A stretch of 64,000 nucleotides of DNA from Sphingobium sp. WTD-1 (GCF_030128825.1 NZ_CP119127.1:1426001-1490000); one strand, 5' to 3'; positions 36,809 through 47,058 are shown, counted from the stretch's first letter. The notes: generated from the letters alone by a model not told the origin. Program-made: numbers and translations.

Positions 36809-38003
36809 GCGTCGCACCCTTTCCGCCGGCGGGCGCCGACGCCTGCACCTTCACCATGTCACCGGTGCGGATCGCGTCGGGCGGGGTGTCGACGATCCGG
36901 TCATTGGGGCTGACGCCGCTGGCGATCTGCACCGTGGCGCCCTCGTCGCGCGAAATGGCGACCGACTTCATAGTGACGCGATTGTCTGCGCCCACCACGG
37001 CGACGCTGGGGCCATCATTGCTGTAGAGGATCGCGCTGCCCGGCAGGGTCATGCCATTGCCCTGGCCGGCGCCGACCTTGAAGCTGACCTGGGCGAAGGC
37101 ACCTGGCTTCAATGCGCCGTCGGGATTTTCCGCCTGCAACTGGACCAGCACGGCGCCCGACTGCGCATCGACCGCACCCGAACTGCTGGTCAGGGTCGCG
37201 TTGAAGCTGCGGCCGGGATATTCGGGCAGGGTCAGGGTCGCGCCCATGCCGGGACGCACCGACGCGGAATAGCCCTGCGGCACGCGGACATAGATGCGCA
37301 TGCGATGGACGTCGGACACGGTGAAGAGCGGCTGGGCGGCGGCATTGCCGGACACCACCAGCGCGCCGATCTGGGCCGATCGGCTGGTGACGACGCCGTC
37401 GAACGGCGCGGCGAGGCGGGTGAAGCCCTGCTGGGCCTTCAGTCGCTTGACGTTGGCGAGCGCCGCGTTGGAGACGGCGGTGCGGGCGGCGAGGTCGCCG
37501 GCCTTTTCATCGGCTTCCTGCCGCGAGACGGCATCCTGCGCCAGCATCGCGCTCCAGCGCTTCGATGTGGTTTCGGCGAGGCGCTGGTTGGCCAGCGCGG
37601 TCTGATAATCGGCCTGGGCGGCGGCGACCTGCTGGTCGAGGTCGGGCGCGTCGAGCACGGCGAGCGGCTGGCCCGCGCGTACCCGGTCGCCGATGTCAGC
37701 CAGCCAGCGGCGGACATAGCCATTGGTGCGGGCATAGATGGCGGCGCTGTTATAGGCCTGCACATTACCGGGCAGGACCAGGTCATTGCCCTCGCCATTC
37801 ATCGTTGGCTTCACCACCGCGACGGTCGGCACCGATGCGTCGGCGGCGGTTTCGCGCAGTTCGTTGGTCGCGCTGATGCGCGAGGCGACGCCCACGCCGA
37901 CCACGGCGAGCGCGACCACCGCCGCGCCGATGCCGATCTTCTTCAGCGTGCCGCTGTCGGGGCCGGCCTGCTCGGGATTTTCGATGCTGTTATGGTCAGA
38001 CAT
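36798..38003 (-). CDS. RND efflux periplasmic adaptor (membrane fusion protein)
   Basis: 401 aa. Membrane anchor (~20-40), then biotinyl-lipoyl and barrel-sandwich segments (AAIYARTNGYVRRWLADIGD, VRAGQPLAVLDAPDLDQQ), an alpha-helical hairpin (~130-190), FTRLAAPFDGVVTSRSAQIG, and a C-terminal membrane-proximal domain. Bridges the RND permease and the NodT channel. It overlaps the permease gene by eight bases. The open frame upstream of the chosen ATG lies inside the permease gene and is not coding. Confidence 0.94.
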   Translation of the reverse strand: MSDHNSIENPEQAGPDSGTLKKIGIGAAVVALAVVGVGVASRISATNELRETAADASVPTVAVVKPTMNGEGNDLVLPGNVQAYNSAAIYARTNGYVRRWLADIGDRVRAGQPLAVLDAPDLDQQVAAAQADYQTALANQRLAETTSKRWSAMLAQDAVSRQEADEKAGDLAARTAVSNAALANVKRLKAQQGFTRLAAPFDGVVTSRSAQIGALVVSGNAAAQPLFTVSDVHRMRIYVRVPQGYSASVRPGMGATLTLPEYPGRSFNATLTSSSGAVDAQSGAVLVQLQAENPDGALKPGAFAQVSFKVGAGQGNGMTLPGSAILYSNDGPSVAVVGADNRVTMKSVAISRDEGATVQIASGVSPNDRIVDTPPDAIRTGDMVKVQASAPAGGKGATHAR

Positions 38004-41000
38004 GGCTCGGCTGCATTTCCATGTTGTTGGCCTTCGCAGCCTTGCGGCCGTGGACGAAGGCGAAGACGGTGGGGACAAAGAAGAGGGTGGCGATGGTGGC
38101 GCAGATCAGGCCGCCGACGACGGCACGGCCCAGCGGGGCATTCTGCTCGCCGCCTTCGCCCATGCCCAGGGCCATGGGGCCCATGCCGATGATCATGGCG
38201 AGCGCGGTCATCAGCACCGGGCGGAAGCGGACCATGCCGGCTTCCAGTGCAGCCTTGGTCGCGTCGCCCAGTTCGGCGAGCCGTTCGCGGGCGAAGCTGA
38301 CGACCAGGATCGAGTTGGCCGTCGCCACGCCCATGCACATGATCGCGCCGGTCAGCGCCGGCACCGACAAAGTGGTGCCGGTCATGAACAGCATCCAGAT
38401 GATGCCGGCCAGCGCCGCGGGCAGGGCGGTGATGATGACGAACGGATCGACCCAGCTCTGGAAGTTGACGACGATCAGCAGATAGATGAGCACGATCGCG
38501 CCGGCGAGGCCGAAGCCAAGGCCCGAGAAGGCGGTGTTCATCGTCGCATATTGGCCGCGAATGGTGATGGTGGCGCCCTTGGGCTCCTCCGCCTTCAGCG
38601 ACTTGATCGCCCGGTCGATGTCGCCCGCCACCGCGCCCAGGTCACGGCCCTGCGTGGTCGCGAAGATGTCGAGCACCGGTGCGATATTATAGTGCGACAC
38701 GACCGGCACGGTGTTGGAGCGGACGATGGTGGCAAGGCCGCCCAGCGGCTGAACCGCGCTGGCGCCCGCACCCGACACCGGGACGTTGGACAGGTCGCTC
38801 ATCGACCCGACCAGATATTCGGGCGCCTGCGCGACGACCGGATATTGGACGCCATTCTGCGGGTTCACGAAGAAGACAGGCGCGGTTTGCGAGGTGCCGG
38901 CCAGCGAACTGGCAAGGCTGGTGGTCACGTCGCGTTCGGTGAGGCCATATTGACCGACGCGCGAGCGATCGACATCGACGTCCAGCTGCGGCGCACGGCC
39001 GGGCTGTTGGATGCGGGCGTCGGCCAGGCCGGGAATGCTCGTGATCTTCGCCAGCAGCTTCTGCGCATAGGCGCGGTTCGCCTCGGCATCCTTGCCCGCG
39101 ATCTGGATATCGATCGGCGCGGGGGCGCCGAAGTTCAGGATCTGGCTGGTGATGTCGGCGGGCAGGAAGGCGAAGGTCGTGCCGGGGAAGCGGCGCGGCA
39201 GTTCGCGGCGCAGCTGAGAGACGAACTCGTCGGTCGGACGATGACCCTTGTTGAGCGCGATCAGCATGTCGCCGTCCTGCGGACCGATGGTGCCGCTATT
39301 GTTGTAGACGGTGTTGATGGAGCTGACTGGCAGGCCGATATTGTCGGTAATCGATCCCAGCTGGTCGGCCGGGATGATCTTGCGCACTTCGCGTCCGATC
39401 TGGTCGAAGCGGGCGGCCGTATCCTCGATCCGGGCGCCGACCGGCACGCGGATATGCATGGCGATCTGGCCGGAATCGACCGAAGGGAAGAAGTTGCTGC
39501 CCAGGAACGGCAGCAGGCCGAAGGACAGGACAACGACCGCCATGAAGCCGATCAGGAAGGGCTTGCGGGCGTTGAGGGCGCGGTGAAGCATCCCGACATA
39601 CCCGGTGCGCACCTTCTCGAACCGATATTCGAAGCCACGCTGGAAGCGGACGAACGGGTTCTTCGACGTTGCCGTGCCGGCCAGATGCTCGTCCTCGTCA
39701 CCGACATGGTGGGGTTTCAGCAGATACATCGCCATGGTCGGCACCAGCGTGCGCGACAGGATGAAGGACGCGATCATCGCGAACACCACTGACAGCGCCA
39801 TCGGCACGAACAGGAAGCCGGCGACGCCGGGCAGGAAGAACATCGGCACGAACACGATGCAGATGCAGAGCAGCGAGACGAAGGCCGGCGTCACGATCTG
39901 TGCCGCGCCGTCCAGGATCGCCTCGATCACGCCCTTGCCCTGCTCCAGGTGCCAGTTGATATTCTCGATCGTCACGGTCGCGTCGTCGACCAGGATGCCG
40001 ACCGCCAGCGCGAGGCCGCCCAGCGTCATGACGTTGAGGGTCTGGCCGAACATTGCCAGCGCCGCGATCGCCGCCAGAATGGCGAGCGGAATCGACAGCG
40101 CGATGATGACGGTCGAGCGCCAGCTGCCCAGGAACAGCAGGATCATCAGCGAGGTGAGGGCGGCGGCGATCGCGCCTTCATGGATGACGCCCTCGACCGC
40201 GGCCTTCACGAACAGCGACTGGTCGCCGATCGGCAGGATCTTGAGCGTGTCGGGCAGGGTAGCCGAAATCTTCGGCAGCGCCTGCTTCACGCCGTCGACG
40301 ATGGCGAGGGTAGAGGTGCTGCCATTTTTCAGCACGGTCAGCAGTGCCGAACGGCTGCCTTCCACATGGACGATATTCTGCTGCGGACCGGCGCCGTCGC
40401 GGACATAGGCGACGTCGCGCATGTAGATGGTCGCGCCGTTCACCACCTTGACCGGCAGGTCGTTGAGAGCGGCGATCGATTCCGGCGCGTTGTTCAGGCG
40501 GACGCTATATTGGGTCGCGCCGATCTTGACGAAGCCGGCCGGGTTGATCTGGTTCTGCGCGGCGATGGCGTTGCCGACATCCTGTGCCGACAGCCCCTTG
40601 GACTGGAGCGCCAGCGGATTGAGGTCGATCTGCACCTGGCGCTGCTTGCCGCCCGAGGGGAAGGGCATGGCGAGGCCGGGGATGGTCACCAGCTGCGGCC
40701 GGATCTGGTTCTGGCCAAGGTCGAACAATTGCTGTTCCGACAGGCCCTTGCCCGACAAAGCGAGCTGCAGGATCGGCACCGTCGACGCGCTATAGTTCAG
40801 GATCAGCGGCGGGGTGACGCCCGGTGGCATCTGGCGCAGCACGGTTTGCGAGATCGACGTCACCTGCGCAGTGGCGGTGCGGATGTCGGCGCCGGGCTGG
40901 AAATAGATCTTGATGACGCCAATGCCCTGCAGCGACTGGCTTTCAATATGTTCGATGTCGTTGACCGTGGTGGTCAGCACGCGCTCATAGGGGCCGACGA

Positions 41001-41190
41001 TGCGGCCCGACATGTCCTCGGGCGACAGGCCGGCATATTGGAAGGCGACCGCGATCACCGGGATGCGGATATTGGGGAACATGTCGACCGGGGTACGCGC
41101 GGCGGACAGGATGCCCACGATCGCGATCAGGATCGCCATGACAATGAAGGTCAGCGGGCGATGCAGGGCAACCTTGACGATACCGATCAT
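37996..41190 (-). CDS. RND efflux permease (HAE1/AcrB-type)
   Basis: 1064 aa. Twelve membrane helices and two large periplasmic loops. GGLALAVGILVDDATVTIEN carries the two helix-IV aspartates of the proton relay, and helix X the partner region. Drug/hydrophobe-proton antiporter. Its first residues MIGIVKVALHRPLTFIVMA are typical of the family. First gene of the pump operon; it faces a LysR gene across 329 bases, the presumed regulator. Confidence 0.95.
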   Translation of the reverse strand: MIGIVKVALHRPLTFIVMAILIAIVGILSAARTPVDMFPNIRIPVIAVAFQYAGLSPEDMSGRIVGPYERVLTTTVNDIEHIESQSLQGIGVIKIYFQPGADIRTATAQVTSISQTVLRQMPPGVTPPLILNYSASTVPILQLALSGKGLSEQQLFDLGQNQIRPQLVTIPGLAMPFPSGGKQRQVQIDLNPLALQSKGLSAQDVGNAIAAQNQINPAGFVKIGATQYSVRLNNAPESIAALNDLPVKVVNGATIYMRDVAYVRDGAGPQQNIVHVEGSRSALLTVLKNGSTSTLAIVDGVKQALPKISATLPDTLKILPIGDQSLFVKAAVEGVIHEGAIAAALTSLMILLFLGSWRSTVIIALSIPLAILAAIAALAMFGQTLNVMTLGGLALAVGILVDDATVTIENINWHLEQGKGVIEAILDGAAQIVTPAFVSLLCICIVFVPMFFLPGVAGFLFVPMALSVVFAMIASFILSRTLVPTMAMYLLKPHHVGDEDEHLAGTATSKNPFVRFQRGFEYRFEKVRTGYVGMLHRALNARKPFLIGFMAVVVLSFGLLPFLGSNFFPSVDSGQIAMHIRVPVGARIEDTAARFDQIGREVRKIIPADQLGSITDNIGLPVSSINTVYNNSGTIGPQDGDMLIALNKGHRPTDEFVSQLRRELPRRFPGTTFAFLPADITSQILNFGAPAPIDIQIAGKDAEANRAYAQKLLAKITSIPGLADARIQQPGRAPQLDVDVDRSRVGQYGLTERDVTTSLASSLAGTSQTAPVFFVNPQNGVQYPVVAQAPEYLVGSMSDLSNVPVSGAGASAVQPLGGLATIVRSNTVPVVSHYNIAPVLDIFATTQGRDLGAVAGDIDRAIKSLKAEEPKGATITIRGQYATMNTAFSGLGFGLAGAIVLIYLLIVVNFQSWVDPFVIITALPAALAGIIWMLFMTGTTLSVPALTGAIMCMGVATANSILVVSFARERLAELGDATKAALEAGMVRFRPVLMTALAMIIGMGPMALGMGEGGEQNAPLGRAVVGGLICATIATLFFVPTVFAFVHGRKAAKANNMEMQPSHV

Positions 41191-41519
41191 TCACGACTCC
41201 CGGCGCATCTCCCGGCGGAACGATGCCGGGGTGCGAAAATTTGGCGCCTCTCCAGAAGGAATGCCCTTATTTTACGGGTTCTGCAGCCGGGTTGCCAGAG
41301 CGGCATGGCGGCATGAGCCTATGAACGGCATTCATGAATGTGACGGCAATCCGCTGGTCGGCCGCAATATGGCACGCGCAGCGGGATCGGGGGCGAATCC
41401 GCGCACAATGCCATGGGACGATGAGGACCACCGCCACATCCGCGATGGGCCATGCGCCCTTGGACATTCTGCGTCTAATATATAATATGGCATGATCGAT
41501 ATTTCTGACGAATGGATCA
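41191..41519. promoter_or_regulatory. Divergent promoter region, RND pump / LysR
   Basis: 329 bases. The LysR-proximal part (41470-41519) is AT-rich (gtctaatatataatatggcatg) and would hold the LysR-type operator and promoters, but no clean T-N11-A palindrome could be fixed by eye. No gene seen. Confidence 0.45.
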
Positions 41520-42428
41520 ATGGATCTCCGCCATCTCCGCTATTTCCTGACTGTTGCCGAGGAAATGCATTTCGGCCGCGCCGCGCTGCGCCTCGGCATA
41601 TCGCAACCGCCGCTCAGCCAGCAGATCAGGGCGCTGGAGGAGGAACTGGGCGTGCGCCTGTTCGACCGCACCAGCCGCCGTGTCCGCCTGACCGAAGCGG
41701 GGCGCTTGTTCGAGCCGGAGGCGCGGGCGACATTGGTGCAGGCGGATCGCGCCAGCCAGACCGCGCGCCGGGCGCAGCGTGGCGAGATCGGCCATCTGGG
41801 GCTGGGCTTCACCGCCTCCGGCCCGTTCGTGCCGCAGATCGCCAGCGCCCTCTATCGCTTTCGCCAGACCTATCCGCAGGTCGAACTGATCCTGCGTGAA
41901 CAGGGGCGCGACGAGCAGATCGAGAATGTACGCAACCATCAGCTCGACATCGGCCTGGTGCGAGACTTCCTGCCGCCGGTGCTGCCCGAGGACATGGTGT
42001 CGCACTGCCTGTTGACCGAGGATATGCTGCTGGCGTTGCGCGACGATCATCCGCTCGCGCTGCGGACGGAGGATCCCAGCATCACCGATCTCGCCGGCGA
42101 GCCGCTGGTCCTCTATGGCGCGCCCAATGGTGCGGGCTTTACCGAGCATTTCTTCGCCCAGTGCGAGGCGGCGGGCTTCGTGCCGCGGATCGCGCATGAG
42201 GCGCGCAGCCTGGCGACCTTGCTGGGCCTCGTCTCCGCCGGGTTCGGCCCGACCGTGATCGCGCGGTCGATGGCGCGGCTGCATGTCGACAATGTCGTCA
42301 ACCGCCGCTTCACCTCGCCGGTGACCAGTTCGCTATGGCTGATCCACCATCGCACCCTGTCGCCGCCGGCCGAGGCGTTTCGCGCGACCGTGCTGGAGGA
42401 TCAACCGCCCCAGATCGTCTCGGCATAG
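41520..42428 (+). CDS. LysR-family transcriptional regulator
   Basis: 302 aa. N-terminal winged HTH (MDLRHLRYFLTVAEEMHFGR, LGISQPPLSQQIRALEEELG, VRLFDRTSRRVRLTEAG) and a periplasmic-binding-protein-like effector domain from residue ~90. Divergent from the RND pump operon, so it is most likely its activator or repressor. Its last 28 bases overlap the convergent dipeptidase-like gene end to end. Confidence 0.93.
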   Translation: MDLRHLRYFLTVAEEMHFGRAALRLGISQPPLSQQIRALEEELGVRLFDRTSRRVRLTEAGRLFEPEARATLVQADRASQTARRAQRGEIGHLGLGFTASGPFVPQIASALYRFRQTYPQVELILREQGRDEQIENVRNHQLDIGLVRDFLPPVLPEDMVSHCLLTEDMLLALRDDHPLALRTEDPSITDLAGEPLVLYGAPNGAGFTEHFFAQCEAAGFVPRIAHEARSLATLLGLVSAGFGPTVIARSMARLHVDNVVNRRFTSPVTSSLWLIHHRTLSPPAEAFRATVLEDQPPQIVSA

Positions 42429-43525
42429 GTCAGGAAATTGCCGCCCAATATCTTCTCGATCCGGGCCGTCGAATAGCCCTTGGCGCGCAGCAGTCCGGCG
42501 AGCTTGCGGAACTGGTCCGGGCCGCGCAGGTCGACGACGAAGGGATAGGTGTCGGGCCGTTCGCCCTTGGCGCTGATGCCGGCGGCCTGGCGCGCGGCGA
42601 TTTCCTTCGCCAGCACCGCCTCATAGGCCTTGAGATCGTCGATCTGCGTCACCGTGCCGTCGGTGCCGATGCCGACATGATCCTCGCCGCACAGATTTAC
42701 CGCATGGTCGATATGGGCCACGACATGCTCGGCGCGGGCATGACCGGACATGTCGAGGAAGGGCATGAAATAGATGCCGACGAAGCCGCCGCGATCGGCG
42801 ACCAGCTTCAATTCCGCGTCGGTCTTGTTGCGCGGCAGGTTGGTGACGGCGCGGCAACCGGTATGGTTGATCGAGATCGGCTGTTTCGAGATACGTGCTG
42901 CCTCCAGGCAGGTCTGCTCGCCGCTGTGCGACAGGTCGACCATCACCCGCTGGGCATTGCAGCGCGCGACAACCTCGCGCCCGAACGGGGCCAGGCCGCG
43001 ATTGGCCGGCGCCATCGATCCGTCGCCCAGTTGGTTGGCGGGGTTGTAGGTCAGCTGGAAGATGCGCACGCCCAGGTTTGCGAAAATGTCGACCCGGTTG
43101 GCATCCTGACCCATCATCGCGCCATTCTGGAAGCCATAGATCAGGCCGATCTTGCCCTCCGCCTTGGCACGGCGAATGTCGGCGGCGGTCAGGATCTTCA
43201 TCAGGTCGCGGCTGTTTGCGCGCACCTGTGCATCGGTCTCGGCGACTTCGCGCACGCTTTGCTCGAACGGGTCGTCCGATCCGGAGACATAGCCGAGGGT
43301 GATGTTGACGGCGGTGAGGCCCGACGCATGGGCTTCGGCCAGCACGCGCGGGCTGAACTGCGGCACCAGCGAGTCGGCCGGCTGGTTGGGGTCGCCGAGG
43401 CCGCCGAGCGCATTGATGACGATCATGTCCTTGATCGGGTCGGCATCCACGCCTGCCGCGCGTGCGCCGCTCGCCGCCAGCATCGCGGCCGACACGCCCA
43501 TGAAATTGCGCCGATCCAGCTTCAT
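42401..43525 (-). CDS. Peptidase M19 (renal dipeptidase-like) protein with altered metal site
   Basis: 374 aa. Twin-arginine signal (LDRRNFMGVSAAMLAASG). M19 dipeptidase TIM barrel, with VDLSHSGEQT (H200) and INHTGCRAV (H221) matching two zinc ligands. The other ligands differ: the N-terminal H-x-D is replaced by INALGG (L40 and G42), and the bridging glutamate aligns with Q133 (YGFQNG). Either it binds metal differently or it is not a classical dipeptidase (compare the M19-related PvdM in pyoverdine maturation). Co-transcribed after the amidohydrolase gene (ATGA overlap). Confidence 0.85.
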   Translation of the reverse strand: MKLDRRNFMGVSAAMLAASGARAAGVDADPIKDMIVINALGGLGDPNQPADSLVPQFSPRVLAEAHASGLTAVNITLGYVSGSDDPFEQSVREVAETDAQVRANSRDLMKILTAADIRRAKAEGKIGLIYGFQNGAMMGQDANRVDIFANLGVRIFQLTYNPANQLGDGSMAPANRGLAPFGREVVARCNAQRVMVDLSHSGEQTCLEAARISKQPISINHTGCRAVTNLPRNKTDAELKLVADRGGFVGIYFMPFLDMSGHARAEHVVAHIDHAVNLCGEDHVGIGTDGTVTQIDDLKAYEAVLAKEIAARQAAGISAKGERPDTYPFVVDLRGPDQFRKLAGLLRAKGYSTARIEKILGGNFLTYAETIWGG

Positions 43526-44889
43526 TCGTCGTCCCCCATCTCGTCCTTGGTCACCGGTACATAGGCGGTGCGGGCATAGGCCTTGCCGCGCTTCACTACC
43601 GTCTCGATCGTCTGGATATTGGTGATGTCGGCGATCGGGTCGCCTTTCAGCACCACGAAATTGGCGAGCTTGCCCGGTTCGATCGAACCCATTTCCTTGC
43701 CCTGCCCGGCCGCCTGCGCGCCGACCAGCGTGGCGGACCGGATCACCTCGACCGGGGGCATGCCGACATTGCGGGCAAGGAAGAGCAGTTCCTCATGGAC
43801 GGCAGGCCACTGGTCCTCGACCTCGCCGACGAAATCGGTGCCGGTGGAGATGGGAACGCCCATCTTCCACGCCTGCCGGGTGAGGCGGGTGGTGAGGTCG
43901 CCGGTGCAGCGCAGCGGCTTCGCCTTGGGATCGGCCTTGCGCTTGGCCTCATATTTCACGAACAGCGCGCCGGTCGCGTCGAGGATCGTGCCCTGTTTCA
44001 GCATCGCACGGAAAAGGTCGGCCATCACCGGATCATCATCGCCCGGCGCCAGCAGATTTTCATGCACCGGGGTGCGGTCTTCATAGGCTGCCAGCATCAC
44101 CGGCTCGCGCTGATAGGCGAGATAGCAGACATGGCTGATCGCGTCCGGCCCGGCGGCGATCACATCGGCCGGGCGGGTGGGAAAGACCGAACTATGCGCC
44201 CAGACCAGCATATGCTGGCGATGGGCGGCGGCGGTCACCGCCTTCACCTGGCGCGGGGTGAGGTCGGCATAGACCTTGATCGCGCTGGCCGACGTGCCGC
44301 GCGCCAGGGTGATCGCTTCCTTGAGGTTGGTCCTGTCGTCGATCGCCTGCATCCAGGGTGCGGTGCCCGGCGTCACCCCCTGGCTGGCGGCGGCGACGCG
44401 CGGATCGGCGAAGAAAGGCCGGCCGGCCATGATCGCGGTATAATAGATGTCGGGTGCGGCGATCTCCGCCATGCGCGCCTCGCGCGCCAGTTCGCCGACC
44501 GATCGCAGATCGTCGGCCATATCGCGCACCGCCGTCACCCCGCCATAGAGATTGCGGCGCAGCATCGCCTTGGCCTGCACGACGTTGGGCGGGGTTGCCA
44601 TATGGACATGGCTGTCGATCAGGCCGGGGATGACATAGCGGCCGGCCAGATCGACCTGCTTCGCGCCGGCGATATCGGCGGCGGGCAGGCTGCCATGCGG
44701 CGCCAGTGCAACGATCCGATCGCCGCGCACCAGCATGTCCTGATTGCCGCGCGGCGCGGCGCCGGTGCCGTCGATGATGGTGGCACCGCTATAGAGTATC
44801 GCCTCCTCGGCCGGCTGGGGCGGCTGGGCAAAAGCGGCGAAGGGCAGGGCGCAGGCGATCAGGGCGGCAAGGCGGGCGGTGTACATCAT
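43522..44889 (-). CDS. Exported amidohydrolase family protein
   Basis: 455 aa. Signal peptide ending FAQ (1-22). Metal-dependent hydrolase barrel: VIPGLIDSHVHMATPP (HxH), AIKVYADLT (the lysine), HMLVWAHSS, and a C-terminal STGTDFVGE (catalytic aspartate) with SIEPGKLANFVVLKGDP. The imidazolonepropionase-like group, which includes peptidases acting on Xaa-Arg/Lys and other amide hydrolases. Starts seven bases after the acylase stop, with AAGGAC as ribosome site. Second ATG one codon later is possible. Confidence 0.9.
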   Translation of the reverse strand: MMYTARLAALIACALPFAAFAQPPQPAEEAILYSGATIIDGTGAAPRGNQDMLVRGDRIVALAPHGSLPAADIAGAKQVDLAGRYVIPGLIDSHVHMATPPNVVQAKAMLRRNLYGGVTAVRDMADDLRSVGELAREARMAEIAAPDIYYTAIMAGRPFFADPRVAAASQGVTPGTAPWMQAIDDRTNLKEAITLARGTSASAIKVYADLTPRQVKAVTAAAHRQHMLVWAHSSVFPTRPADVIAAGPDAISHVCYLAYQREPVMLAAYEDRTPVHENLLAPGDDDPVMADLFRAMLKQGTILDATGALFVKYEAKRKADPKAKPLRCTGDLTTRLTRQAWKMGVPISTGTDFVGEVEDQWPAVHEELLFLARNVGMPPVEVIRSATLVGAQAAGQGKEMGSIEPGKLANFVVLKGDPIADITNIQTIETVVKRGKAYARTAYVPVTKDEMGDDE

Positions 44890-44895
44890 CTGTCC

Positions 44896-47058
44896 TTATT
44901 CGCCGGGCCGATAGGTGCGCACGGCATGGGCCTTTATGTCTTCGGGGTAGAAATAGACCGGGCGCAGATCGCCCTTGGCATAGAGGTCGACCTGATCGGC
45001 GAAATGGGGCGAGTGGGGATCGCCGCTCTCGCCGCCAGCGCTGACCGCGCGGGCGACGACCTTCGGCCCGAACTCGACCGCCGCGACGAAGCTGTTGCCC
45101 TTGGTGCCATAATAGCGCTTGGTTCCCGGATAGCGCGTCGCGCCGAACGCCGCGAGCGATCCCCATTGCGACGAGGCGAAGGGGATGGGCGTGCTGGGCT
45201 TGGCGTCGTCGAACGTCTGGACGATCGCGCCGTCATTGCGCTGATACCGGTTGATCTCGCCCCAGGGCACGGCAATGCTACCGAAATCGGCGGTCAGCCG
45301 CTCGACCGCCTCGCGCAGCGCCGCCAGCTTCTGCGCGTCGGTCGCGCGGGTCGCCATATAGTCGATGGTCGACAGGCCCGCTTCCTTCGCCGCCGGGGCC
45401 ACCGCCTTCCATAGCGCCTCGCCCCAGAAGACCGCGAGCGAGGTCTGGGTCGAGGTCAGGCTCCATTTATAATCCCAGCCGCGCAGGCTCTGCACCGCAT
45501 CGGCCAGCGCCGGATCGGGCGCCTTGTCCTGCGCCGCGATCAGGCCCGGAACCAGTCGGGCAAAGCCGGTCATATAGGGATCATAGGCAGCGCCGATCAG
45601 GCTATCGAGGGTAAAATGCGCATTGGCCGAGAGCACGATCTGGGCATGAGGGCCGCGCGGATTTTCACCGGCCTGATCCATGTAGCGGGGAAAGACCTCG
45701 CGCTTGGGGCTGTCCGCACCGGCCGCCGTCCAGGGCCAGTTATTGGTGTTCATCGCCCAGCCGCCCTTCGGGTTCACCGCCTGGGGCAGGCTGGACAGGT
45801 CATGCAGGCCGCGCCAGTCGGTCGCCGGATCGCTGCCGTCCACCGGCTTCGTATAGTCGAAGCGATCGTCGCGGATCGGCACGAATTGCGGGTGGAGATA
45901 GGCGATCTCGCCCTTGTCGTCGGCCAGCAGCGTGTTGTTGCTGCTGTTCGCCTTGTTCTCCGCGACCTTGAGGAAGCTCGCATAATCGCTGGTCTTGGTG
46001 CGCAGATAGCTTTGCTCCAGCGCCGGCACCGGCTTGTTCATCAGCGCGAAGGCGATCCACTTGTCGCCCTCGGTTCGCACGATCGGGCCATGATGGGTGG
46101 AATAGCCGGTGAAGGCGCGCTGGGCGAGCTTGCCGTCTGGCGTGCGGTAGGAAATGGCGATGGTCTTTTCCGTGACTGGACGCAATTCCTTGCCATAGCG
46201 GTAGAAGAGGCGATCGCCCTGCGGCACGATCGTCTCGGCAAATTCGTCGACATTGTCGATGCCGCTCGACGTGTGCATCCAGCCGATATGGCGGTTGAAG
46301 CCCTGATAGATGAAGAACTGGCCCCAAGTGACGGCGCCATAAGCGTCCAGCCCCTCGTCGCTGCTCATCTGCAGTTCGGATCGGAAGAAGAAGCTGGTGT
46401 GCGGGTTGATCATCAAAAGCGCATGACCGTCCTGCGTTCGGGATGGCGCGATGGCAAAGCCGTTCGATCCCTGCGGCTCGCGATAGGCAAGGCCCTGTTC
46501 CAGCATGGTGAGGGCAGCCGGCTTCTTCTCGTAAAAGGCCTGTAGCTGGGTCAGCGGCACCCGCTCGATATCGCCGCCGATGCTGCCTTCGGTGAAGCTC
46601 AAAGCCATCCACGGCTCGAACCGGGTGATGACCCGCGGCTTCACCATCGGATGGGTGGAGAGATAATAATTCAGGCCATCGGCCCAGGCCTGCATCAGCT
46701 TCTTGAGCCAGGCCGGGCTGCGGGCATAGTCGGCCTGCAACCGGGCGGGATCGATGAACAGGCGCTGGCGCAGATCCTGCCAGATCGCCTTCTCGCCCTC
46801 GGCTTCGGCGAGGCGGCCAAGATTGACCAGATAATTGGTCTCGATCCGGTTGAAGTCGTCTTCGGCCTGGGCATAGACCATGCCGAACACGGCATCGGCG
46901 TCGGTCGCGCCATGGACGTGGGCGATGCCCCACTGGTCGCGGGTGATGGTGACCTTGGCCGGCGAGAGCGCGGTCGGCGATTGGGCAAGGGCAGGGCAGG
47001 CGGCAAGAGCGACCAAGGCCCCCGCAAGGGAGGTGGCGCGCGGCAGGAATTTCGTCAT
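44896..47058 (-). CDS. Penicillin-acylase family N-terminal nucleophile hydrolase
   Basis: 720 aa precursor. Signal peptide ending ALAQ (1-26). The alpha region starts TITRDQWGIAHVHG, and the self-cleavage and catalytic site is GSNGFAIAPSRT with S198 as the new N-terminal nucleophile of the beta chain; downstream INPHTSFFF and NSSNNTLLADDKG fit oxyanion residues. The family hydrolyses amides of fatty acids or aromatic acids: beta-lactams, acyl-homoserine lactones or N-acyl peptides. In this cluster an N-acyl-peptide or quorum-quenching role is plausible. First gene of the minus operon. Confidence 0.93.
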   Translation of the reverse strand: MTKFLPRATSLAGALVALAACPALAQSPTALSPAKVTITRDQWGIAHVHGATDADAVFGMVYAQAEDDFNRIETNYLVNLGRLAEAEGEKAIWQDLRQRLFIDPARLQADYARSPAWLKKLMQAWADGLNYYLSTHPMVKPRVITRFEPWMALSFTEGSIGGDIERVPLTQLQAFYEKKPAALTMLEQGLAYREPQGSNGFAIAPSRTQDGHALLMINPHTSFFFRSELQMSSDEGLDAYGAVTWGQFFIYQGFNRHIGWMHTSSGIDNVDEFAETIVPQGDRLFYRYGKELRPVTEKTIAISYRTPDGKLAQRAFTGYSTHHGPIVRTEGDKWIAFALMNKPVPALEQSYLRTKTSDYASFLKVAENKANSSNNTLLADDKGEIAYLHPQFVPIRDDRFDYTKPVDGSDPATDWRGLHDLSSLPQAVNPKGGWAMNTNNWPWTAAGADSPKREVFPRYMDQAGENPRGPHAQIVLSANAHFTLDSLIGAAYDPYMTGFARLVPGLIAAQDKAPDPALADAVQSLRGWDYKWSLTSTQTSLAVFWGEALWKAVAPAAKEAGLSTIDYMATRATDAQKLAALREAVERLTADFGSIAVPWGEINRYQRNDGAIVQTFDDAKPSTPIPFASSQWGSLAAFGATRYPGTKRYYGTKGNSFVAAVEFGPKVVARAVSAGGESGDPHSPHFADQVDLYAKGDLRPVYFYPEDIKAHAVRTYRPGE

